Shown here in pieces: positions 1 through 4,895 of a DNA stretch of 12,515 nucleotides; position 1 is the first letter of the stretch, and every line of letters starts with the position of its first letter. The stretch comes from a bacterium (GTDB taxonomy: Bacteria > UBA9089 > CG2-30-40-21 > SBAY01): positions 1-12,515 of the forward strand of contig JBFLYA010000116.1 in assembly GCA_040757115.1 (NCBI GenBank), written 5' to 3'. Under the pieces are notes generated by a model that worked only from the letters and a program-made list of their open reading frames with translations, was not told the DNA's origin and did no database searches. The translations under genes and the position numbers were made by a program.

Positions 1-411
1 TGAGAAAATCAGGATGAAGGAACATAACCGTATAGGAGGTAGTCAAAGATGTCCATTTAATACGCTCTTCAGGTATAACTACTGATAATCTGAACAAAAG
101 CGGTAACCTCTGCCGTATCAGAAGTATCAGAAGGGGTAAACTGGGGAAACACGGTTGATAAATGGACAATTCGGAGACTATCCAGAAGGAAAGTTTAAAG
201 AGATGCATAAGTGGCATTCATTAAGGGACAAGGTATTCAGAATTCCTTAAGGTATGTGCTTGTGTATAAATAGAAACTTCTCTCTACCATAGAGCAACTA
301 TACGGGGTCGCTAACTACGAGAAAGACGTATGGTTTAAAAGAATTTGTTATGTTATCTAACAAATTTGGCGACGATTGGGGGTTGGAGGCGTTGCCCTCC
401 AGCCTACCAGC
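1..411 (+). mobile_element. Decayed group II intron-like segment interrupting intI
   Basis: This stretch replaces the 3' part of the integrase gene. It has the feel of group II intron RNA: GGAGGTAGTCAAAGATG-type text, short GC stems and GGGGTAAACTGGGGAAAC near 133-150. Just after these comes a fragment reading like the start of an intron-encoded reverse transcriptase (155-250). The right end, next to the intI break, has a hairpin (arms 381-389 and 396-404, 6-nt loop) where a domain VI would sit. A second hairpin has 9-bp arms at 342-350 and 358-366. I could not find a convincing domain V; a stem at 299-335 (arms CTATACG and CGTATGG) is only superficially similar. Most of the reverse transcriptase is missing, so the element would be dead. 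The 5' boundary lies outside the window. The intron call is inference from text resemblance. Confidence 0.42.
155..250 (+). pseudogene. Group II intron reverse transcriptase, N-terminal fragment
   Basis: A 31-codon open stretch ends in MHKWHSLRDKVFRIP and then a TAA at 248-250. A Lys-Trp-(Tyr/His)-Ser-Leu-x-Asp-Lys-Val sequence is typical of the first residues (RT0 region) of bacterial group II intron-encoded proteins, which continue for about 400 more residues. None of the later reverse transcriptase blocks, including the YADD catalytic motif, is present before the intI fragment at 412. It is therefore an internal-deletion remnant. No start codon can be assigned with confidence. Confidence 0.5.
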
Positions 412-633
412 TACAATAGCATTAAGAGCTTGATTTTGTGTACTTGCAGAAACATTCTGTTTAGTTGCCAGGTAAGAAAGATACTGCGAGATTTCCTTCT
501 CTCCCATATATTTTGGATGCTTTTTGTTATGGAAAAGTACAAATCGTTTTATCCATTCAATATAACTCTGCTCAGTACGAATAGAATAGTGCTTTTTACA
601 CATCACTTCACTGGTCTGCTCAAGAAGATTCAC
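412..633 (-). pseudogene. intI: Integron integrase, N-terminal fragment
   Basis: This encodes the N-terminal SAM-like DNA-binding domain of an integron tyrosine recombinase (IntI), the enzyme that recombines attI with attC sites. The text LLEQTSEVMCKKHYSIRTEQ, then YIEWIKRFVLFHNKKHP, then ASTQNQALNAIV follows the family closely. The start is taken as GTG at 633-631 because AAAGGAGGT lies 8 nt upstream (642-650) and IntI proteins normally begin just before Leu-Leu-Glu-Gln. An upstream ATG at 681 has no comparable ribosome binding site. Similarity stops after Val at 412, where the family continues with a Phe-Leu-Tyr-Lys-type sequence. Everything after that is foreign, so the catalytic Arg-His-Arg-Tyr half is absent. 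The gene is divergent from the cassettes, the standard integron layout. About 74 of the usual ~320 residues remain. Confidence 0.85.
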
Positions 634-688
634 CCCGTTAGACCTCCTTTCAGCATTTTTCGGTTTCAATATTACATGCATTTTAACT

Positions 689-717
689 ATAATACACTAT
701 TTATCAGATAATTGCAA
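689..717 (-). promoter_or_regulatory. Probable intI promoter
   Basis: On the minus strand TTGCAA (712-717) and TATTAT (689-694) are separated by 17 bp. They lie about 56 bp upstream of the intI GTG start. No LexA-type box was recognised. The promoter seems intact although the gene is truncated. Confidence 0.5.
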
Positions 718-727
718 GAAAAAAAAT

Positions 728-769
728 TTATAATGCAGTAAAATAAAAACCGCTAATAGGCAGGATAAT
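728..769 (+). repeat. Direct repeat, copy 1 (attI-associated)
   Basis: A 42-bp segment beginning TTATAATGCAGTAA and ending GGCAGGATAAT is repeated with one indel and a few substitutions at 864-904, 136 bp to the right. Both contain GCAGT and CTAATAGGCAG. It may be an integrase-binding accessory repeat or a decayed second attI. Confidence 0.7.
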
Positions 770-820
770 ACTTAGGATGGTATTTTTCAGTATTTTCTAA
801 TTTTGATATTAAAATTTTTC

Positions 821-849
821 TTGACAGAATATTTTATTTATGCTACTCT
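821..849 (+). promoter_or_regulatory. Probable cassette promoter Pc
   Basis: TTGACA at 821-826, a 17-bp spacer, then TACTCT at 844-849, a weak -10 element. It points into the cassette array and lies between the two attI-associated repeats, the expected place for an integron Pc. The first two cassettes downstream have no gene, so it may serve distal genes weakly. Confidence 0.5.
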
Positions 850-856
850 GTAAATA

Positions 857-916
857 GCCTAACTTATAATGCAGTAATATAAAACTGCTAATAGGCAGTA
901 TAATCTAATGTTAGAA
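857..916 (+). other. attI: Candidate attI site
   Basis: The first cassette begins after the G at 910 within GTTAGAA (910-916), a core recombination heptamer. Upstream lie GCCTAAC (857-863), the second copy of the 42-bp repeat (864-904) and spaced GCAGT/ACTGC motifs that could bind the integrase. The arms are not complementary as in an attC, which supports attI. The location between intI and the first cassette also fits. Confidence 0.6.
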
Positions 917-1144
917 TAAAAAAATAATCACACAAAGGCACAAAGTCACAATGGAATTGAATAAAAACAATAAATCTTTGTGTACTTTGAGGCTCTGTGT
1001 GAGGATATAAAAGAAAAATTCTAACCAGTCGCTGCACCTGACTGCGGGGGGCTGTGCCGTAATTAGAGTTTTGTGGTATCTCAAGCTTTTATCTTGTTTA
1101 CAAAGTTTGGTGGTAATCCTCCCCGCAGCAGGTGAGCTCTATCG
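911..1144 (+). mobile_element. Cassette 1, no gene
   Basis: A 234-bp cassette between GTTAGAA cores. The ~110-bp body has an inverted repeat built from CACACAAAG-type and CTTTGTGT/CTGTGTG-type arms, and then attC. An ATG at 951 opens only 19 codons without a ribosome binding site, and that frame is broken in the copy at 3040-3272, so it is probably not coding. Confidence 0.8.
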
Positions 1145-1150
1145 TTAGAA
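1019..1150 (+). repeat. attC: attC site 1
   Basis: R'' core TTCTAAC (1019-1025) and R' core GTTAGAA (1144-1150) are exact complements. Inner arms CACCT and AGGTG plus GCGGGG and CCCCGC allow the folded single-strand form used by IntI. Length 132 bp. Confidence 0.9.
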
Positions 1151-1378
1151 TAAAAAAATAATCACACAAAGGCACAAAGTCACAATGGAATTGAATAAAA
1201 ACAATAAATCTTTGTGTGCTTTGAGGTTCTGTGTGAGGATATAAAAGAGAAATTCTAACCCTTCGCTGCACCTGACTGCGAGGGGCTGTGCCGTAATTAG
1301 AGTTTTGTGGTATCTCAAGCTTTTATCTTGCTTACAAGTTTAGTGGTAATTCCCCCTCGCAGCAGGTGAGCTCAATCG
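1145..1378 (+). mobile_element. Cassette 2, no gene; near-copy of cassette 1
   Basis: Also 234 bp and nearly identical to cassette 1 throughout body and attC. This indicates a tandem duplication or repeated insertion of the same circle. It holds the same hairpin body and no credible ORF. Confidence 0.8.
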
Positions 1379-1384
1379 TTAGAT
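1253..1384 (+). repeat. attC: attC site 2
   Basis: R'' TTCTAAC (1253-1259) and R' GTTAGAT (1378-1384), the latter beginning the next cassette. The arms are the same CACCTGA and AGGTGAG type as attC 1. The R' core overlaps an ATG at 1383. Confidence 0.9.
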
Positions 1385-1406
1385 GTTTGAGAAAAGGGGG
1401 GCACAA

Positions 1407-2015
1407 ATGGCGTATTATTCTCCACCATATGAGAGTCCAATAGAAGATAAGTTTGCCTATAACCTCGTGAAGTATTTGGCAGATGACATAACTTTTGAAG
1501 CGCAAGTGGAAATTAACACCATTTGCGGCCGATTTCGTCTTGATTTTGTTGCCTCAACTGCAAATGGCAAGAAAGTTGCGTTCGAGTGCGACGGTAAAGA
1601 CTTTCATGAGGAATCTAGGGATGAGTGGCGGGATGCAATGATTTTGGGAGGCGGAGAGATGGATACTATTTATAGGTTCAGAGGATCTGATATTACTTAT
1701 CATTTGGAAGACCTTCTTTATTTCGTATCCAGATGCGATCCAGAGTTATTTTCTCATAGAGGGTTTATAAATTTAGAAAGGCTATCTTCCAATGAATCGC
1801 ATAATATGAGAATAAATGCGGATAGCGACCATTTTCATATTACTTATGTGAATCGCGAGAAAAACATGATTACAATAGCAGCGATAGAACGAAGACATAA
1901 GAACATCCCTGAAGGGAGTCGACAGTTTTGGCAAGCAGCATACAGATTCGCTTCGCAAAGTGGTGGAGGTTCACTTGATTCCGTTATTTCTGCTTATCGA
2001 AGCAAAAACATCTAA
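1407..2015 (+). CDS. DUF559/Vsr-like PD-(D/E)XK nuclease, cassette 3
   Basis: About 202 residues. Residues 5-14 (SPPYESPIED), then RLDFVA (44-49), FECDGKDFH (59-67), then a downstream YRF-x-G-x-D-I segment follow the layout of DUF559 and related restriction-endonuclease-fold proteins. The likely metal-binding acids are Asp46, Glu60 and Asp62. A DNA-cutting role is inferred from the fold, not proven. The C-terminal ~80 residues are not recognised. ATG 1407 is preferred over ATG 1383 because a GGGGGG run (1396-1401) lies 5 nt upstream, whereas 1383 falls inside the attC core. The TAA stop lies within the R'' core of the next attC (2010-2016), typical tight cassette packing. It could be a defence nuclease or the nuclease part of an unknown system; no methyltransferase is adjacent. 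Confidence 0.72.
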   Translation: MAYYSPPYESPIEDKFAYNLVKYLADDITFEAQVEINTICGRFRLDFVASTANGKKVAFECDGKDFHEESRDEWRDAMILGGGEMDTIYRFRGSDITYHLEDLLYFVSRCDPELFSHRGFINLERLSSNESHNMRINADSDHFHITYVNREKNMITIAAIERRHKNIPEGSRQFWQAAYRFASQSGGGSLDSVISAYRSKNI

Positions 2016-2141
2016 CCCTTCGCTGCACCTGACTGCGAGGGGCTGTGCCGTAATTAAAGTTTTGTGGTATCTCAAGATTTTATCTTGTTTACAAAGTTTG
2101 GTGGTAATCCGCCCCGCAGCAGGTGAGCTCTATCGTTATGT
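2010..2141 (+). repeat. attC: attC site 3
   Basis: R'' ATCTAAC (2010-2016) complements the GTTAGAT that opens the nuclease cassette. R' GTTATGT (2135-2141) belongs to the next cassette and departs from the GTTRRRY consensus. The internal sequence is nearly identical to attC 1 and 2. Confidence 0.9.
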
Positions 2142-2160
2142 TTCTATCAAGGAATAATTC

Positions 2161-2895
2161 ATGCAACAAAAAATTGACACCGAAAGGATAACAAGAGATA
2201 ACTTGAATAATGATGGTTTTAGCCAGATTATTTCAGATGAAACTATCTGGGGTAATAAAAAATACAACCAATGGAAGATGGAATTGCTATGGTGGCTTGT
2301 AAAATATGGCAATATAAGTAGTGTCAAAGAAAATGAAGTTGTTTTACTGTTAAATAGATTCTCTGATGAACATATACCAGTTTATTTTAAAATTATCCTT
2401 GAAATGGTAGTTTTTCATTACAAAGTACTCCCAACAAATACGACGGAGTTAGCTGTAAAGATTCTTTCTGAAAGGGATCTACGACTTAATTTTGACGAGC
2501 ATAAAAGAATAGTTAATAAATCCAAAGAATTACCTGACCATCTTAATAAGAAAATTAAGAATCTGCTTAGTGATGTTCAGCTTTATGCACCGTCAAAGCC
2601 AAGGATGGCATCAACTGCCTCAATAGGAGACCTATTTACTCCAGATAATATTACAATTCTTACTGCATTAATTTCAGCTACTATAGGAATTACAACAACA
2701 ACAATAAAGGGAATTAAACTTTGGCTTGATGAGCGAGCATCACGAAGAATCAAAATAAAGCATAAAGACTTTGAAGTGGAGATACAAGGAGCCATTAGTG
2801 AGGAAGAATTACGCAAAAAACTTGCTATAGCTAAAGAAATAAGAGAAGAGCTAAATAAAGATAATGTACAAATTATTGTATCAAAAGATAAATAA
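2161..2895 (+). CDS. Membrane-anchored cassette protein, possible EACC1-like C-terminus
   Basis: A 244-residue product of cassette 4. The start ATG follows AAGGA (2149-2153 region) at good spacing. The N-terminal ~140 residues are polar and predicted helical, with no family I recognise. Residues ~163-183 (NITILTALISATIGITTTTI) form one probable membrane segment. After it come a basic stretch KLWLDERASRRIKIKHKDF and a short acidic helix (SEEELRKKLAIAKEI). A single helix followed by a charged 'R-x-x-R-I-K-I' strand pair and a Glu-rich helix recalls the effector-associated constant component EACC1 of bacterial conflict systems. That likeness is by eye only. If right, it would be a membrane-tethered adaptor; the partner effector is not encoded next to it. 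It could equally be an unrelated small membrane protein. Confidence 0.65.
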   Translation: MQQKIDTERITRDNLNNDGFSQIISDETIWGNKKYNQWKMELLWWLVKYGNISSVKENEVVLLLNRFSDEHIPVYFKIILEMVVFHYKVLPTNTTELAVKILSERDLRLNFDEHKRIVNKSKELPDHLNKKIKNLLSDVQLYAPSKPRMASTASIGDLFTPDNITILTALISATIGITTTTIKGIKLWLDERASRRIKIKHKDFEVEIQGAISEEELRKKLAIAKEIREELNKDNVQIIVSKDK

Positions 2896-2911
2896 TCCAA
2901 AGAATGAAAAA

Positions 2912-3045
2912 ACATAACTATTCACTGCACCTGATAGCAGGGGCTGGACGTGATTGAGATAGTTTTGTAGTTTACCAGAATTTTATCTTGCTTATGAAAG
3001 TTTAGTGGTAATTCTCCCTGCTGCAGGTGAGCTCTATCGTTAGAA
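2912..3045 (+). repeat. attC: attC site 4
   Basis: R'' ACATAAC (2912-2918) is the exact complement of the unusual GTTATGT that opens this cassette at 2135, confirming cassette limits 2136-3039. R' is GTTAGAA (3039-3045). The central part differs slightly from attC 1-3 and matches attC 5. Confidence 0.9.
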
Positions 3046-3272
3046 TAAAAAAAATAATCACACAAAGTCACAAATGAATTGAATAAAAAGAATAAATCTT
3101 TGTGTGCTTTGAGGCTCTGTGTGAGGATATAAAAGAGAAATTCTAACCCTTCGCTGCACCTGACTGCGAGGGGCTGTGGCGTGATTGAGATAGTTTTGTA
3201 GTTTACCAGAGTTCTATCTTGCTTATGAAAGTTTAGTGGTAATTCCCCCCTCGCAGCAGGTGAGCTCTATCG
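3040..3272 (+). mobile_element. Cassette 5, no gene; third copy of the hairpin cassette
   Basis: 233 bp, with the same CACACAAAG...CTTTGTGTG body as cassettes 1 and 2 but with small indels and a different centre in its attC. The short frame at 951 in cassette 1 is interrupted here (ATGAATTGA), arguing that the shared feature is the structure, not a peptide. Confidence 0.78.
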
Positions 3273-3278
3273 TTAGGG
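3141..3278 (+). repeat. attC: attC site 5
   Basis: R'' TTCTAAC (3141-3147), R' GTTAGGG (3272-3278), arms CACCTGA and AGGTGAG with GCGAGGGG and CCCCTCGC. Length 138 bp. Confidence 0.88.
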
Positions 3279-3440
3279 CGATTAATTCCACAACCTAAAG
3301 GTCGATTAGTATATGCCTAACAATTCGTTGCAGTTGACGGCGGGGGACTGTGCCGTGGTCAAAGTTTTGTGGTCTCTCAAAGTTTTATCTTGCTATCAAA
3401 CTTTTGTGGTAATTCTTCCCGCCGCACCTGAACTTTATCG
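3273..3440 (+). mobile_element. Cassette 6, minimal cassette without a gene
   Basis: Only 168 bp, made of a 42-bp lead and its own attC. No ORF. It opens TTAGGGC while its R'' is GCCTAAC, one base off a perfect match. It may be the remains of a longer cassette. Confidence 0.7.
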
Positions 3441-3446
3441 TTAGGC
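3315..3446 (+). repeat. attC: attC site 6
   Basis: R'' GCCTAAC (3315-3321) and R' GTTAGGC (3440-3446) are exact complements. Stem GGCGGG/CCCGCC. The outer arms differ from attC 1-5, but the inner AAAGTTTTGTGGT and TTTTATCTTG blocks are shared. Length 132 bp. Confidence 0.88.
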
Positions 3447-3468
3447 TACTGAATTATTAAGGATTATC

Positions 3469-4353
3469 ATGAAAACAACTTTAGATCATCTTCCTTTCAG
3501 AAAACAAAGGGAATTGGAGACTATTACCAAGCTTATCTCTCATGCCACCAAGGTGGAGATGATTATTCTTTTTGGCAGCTATGCCAGGGGAGACTTTGTT
3601 GACTCTGACTTTCGCTATGATAGAGAAGAGGGGCACTTTACCAGCTATGAGTCTGACTTTGACATTATGGTGATCGTAAAGGATGAGAAAAAGCCTGAGG
3701 ATTTTAAGATCTGGGGAAAGGTAGAGAATCAGATCAGCCGTAAAATCCCTACCCCTGTAAGCTTAATCATTGAGGATATTGAGCATGTCAATGAACAACT
3801 GTCGGTTGGCAGATACTTCTATGCTGACATCAAAAAAGAAGGCATTCTCCTCTATGACTCAAAGAGGTTCCAATTAGCCAGGGCAAGAAAGCTTACTCCT
3901 GGAATAAAGAAGAAGCTGGCAGAGGAGGATTTTGATCTTTGGTTTCCAAAAGCAAAAGACTACTTTGAATTTTATGAAATTGGTGTTTCACGAAAAAAAT
4001 GGAACATAGCTGCCTTCCACCTCCATCAGACCACCGAATTTCTATACACTGGCACTTCCCTTGTTCTTACCTCCTACAAACCCAGAACCCGTGATTTAGA
4101 GAAACTGACCAAGCGGATAGAGAAGATTGACCAGGATTTTTGTAAGATCTTTCCAAGAAAAGAAGGTGAAGAAAAGAGATTGTTTGAACTCCTCAAGAAA
4201 GCCTATGTTGATGCAAGATACAGCAAGAATTATAAAATAACAAAACAAGAACTTGAATACCTTGCTGAGCGAGTGAAAAAACTACGCAGATTATCATTGA
4301 AAAAATGTCGTGAGAAGTTTAAGCAATTTGAACAGGAAATTAAAAAAGCCTAA
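3469..4353 (+). CDS. Fused MNT nucleotidyltransferase-HEPN protein, cassette 7
   Basis: 294 residues. The N-terminal half is a minimal nucleotidyltransferase: ILFGSYARG (33-41) then ESDFDIMV (61-68), the GSxxRG...SDxD pattern whose Asp63 and Asp65 bind metal and nucleotide. A 20-residue insert separates the two motifs. Residues ~155-275 form a helical HEPN-type domain (AAFHLHQTTEFLYTG, later DARYSKNYKITKQELEYLAERV). A clear R-x4-6-H ribonuclease motif is not visible, so RNase activity is uncertain. Separate MNT and HEPN genes form toxin-antitoxin pairs in which the MNT modifies the HEPN toxin; here both are in one chain, perhaps self-regulating. AAGGA (3459-3463) sits 5 nt before the ATG. The stop lies inside the R'' core GCCTAAC of attC 7. 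Confidence 0.82.
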   Translation: MKTTLDHLPFRKQRELETITKLISHATKVEMIILFGSYARGDFVDSDFRYDREEGHFTSYESDFDIMVIVKDEKKPEDFKIWGKVENQISRKIPTPVSLIIEDIEHVNEQLSVGRYFYADIKKEGILLYDSKRFQLARARKLTPGIKKKLAEEDFDLWFPKAKDYFEFYEIGVSRKKWNIAAFHLHQTTEFLYTGTSLVLTSYKPRTRDLEKLTKRIEKIDQDFCKIFPRKEGEEKRLFELLKKAYVDARYSKNYKITKQELEYLAERVKKLRRLSLKKCREKFKQFEQEIKKA

Positions 4354-4407
4354 CCCATCGCTGCAGACGACCTCGCTTTGCTCGGCGGCTGAGCTCTATC
4401 GTTAGAC
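4348..4407 (+). repeat. attC: attC site 7, short type
   Basis: R'' GCCTAAC (4348-4354) complements the GTTAGGC opening this cassette at 3440; R' is GTTAGAC (4401-4407). Only 60 bp long, with a GACGACCTCGC...GGCGGCTGAGC interior unlike the other six sites, so this cassette probably came from another array. No partner GTCTAAC core follows, so the array appears to end here. Confidence 0.88.
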
Positions 4408-4431
4408 TTATAAAAAAGAGCCATTGATATA

Positions 4432-4520
4432 CACAGATGGAACACGGATATAAAAATGGGTTTAAAAGATGAAGGAATAACAGAAGATATAATTCTGTGT
4501 TTTATCCGTGTTAATCTGTG
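4432..4520. repeat. Imperfect inverted repeat
   Basis: The left arm CACAGATGGAACACGGATA (4432-4450) pairs with TATCCGTGTTAATCTGTG (4503-4520), with two substitutions and one deletion. It is followed by GGCTGAATAA, the text that also borders the repeats ending at 4895 and 12200. No ORF is credible in 4408-4616. Confidence 0.75.
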
Positions 4521-4616
4521 GCTGAATAAAATATGGGGTGGAAATTTCCTACACGGGCAGAGAATCAAGAAGGATAGAAGATAAAAGTCAGAAGGAGAAA
4601 AACCCTTTAGCCTTTA

Positions 4617-4895
4617 GCCTAATTACGGACACGGATACCGGACACGATTCACAAATTTTCCACCTGTGCGGTTAAATGTAAAATGGATAATGTAAAATGA
4701 GAAATGTCCAATGAAAATGTATAACTGAAAGGTAATGAGTCTTGCGAAGGACTAAAATTTCCCATTTTTCATTTTCTATTTTACATTTATTTTTCCTTTG
4801 CGTCTCTGCGATGAATTAGTCTAATCGCACAGGTCGCGAATTTTCAGTGTTTCATCCGTGTCCATCTGTGGCTGAATAATTACCTAAATAGTTAC
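4617..4895. repeat. Nested inverted-repeat element abutting uvrC
   Basis: The outer arms are imperfect. GGACACGGAT and ACCTGTGCGGTTA near the left end have reverse-complement partners in the 4815-4870 region. Inside lies a second palindrome of AAATGTAAAATG against CATTTT...TTTTACATTT. The right end carries GGCTGAATAATTAC and then TAAATAGTTAC (4885-4895), a variant of the 11-bp terminal repeat of the element at 10653-10936. It is probably an old relative of that element whose left terminus has decayed. No gene is seen. Confidence 0.6.

Larger units (their letters stand above)
412..4407 (+). mobile_element. Integron: broken intI, attI and seven-cassette array
   Basis: The platform consists of a divergent intI fragment, attI, Pc and seven cassettes: 911-1144, 1145-1378, 1379-2135, 2136-3039, 3040-3272, 3273-3440 and 3441-4401. 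Each ends in an attC site. Each R'' core is the complement of the GTTRRR core at its own cassette's start, as expected for cassettes inserted as circles (the sixth differs slightly). All cassettes read rightward. Long, similar attC sites suggest a resident chromosomal array. With intI truncated, movement would need an integrase supplied in trans. Confidence 0.88.

Noticed and set aside
299-335. Group II intron domain V
   Set aside because: The stem CTATACG/CGTATGG and a GAAA are present, but the catalytic AGC is not paired in the right place, and the loop is too long for the ~34-nt domain.
376-711. 111-codon plus-strand frame opposite intI
   Set aside because: It is antisense to a clearly recognisable integrase fragment and shows no family features of its own.
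951-1010. 19-codon peptide in cassette 1
   Set aside because: It has no ribosome binding site and is interrupted in the equivalent cassette at 3040-3272.
1960-2157. 65-codon frame across attC 3
   Set aside because: It reads through the attC palindrome and overlaps the nuclease stop; it arises from conserved attC sequence.
911-3446. CRISPR array, because of repeated ~130-bp blocks
   Set aside because: The repeats have complementary GTTRRR-type cores and long internal palindromes, and the spacing between them is 100-900 bp with genes inside. That is an attC array, not short repeats with short spacers.
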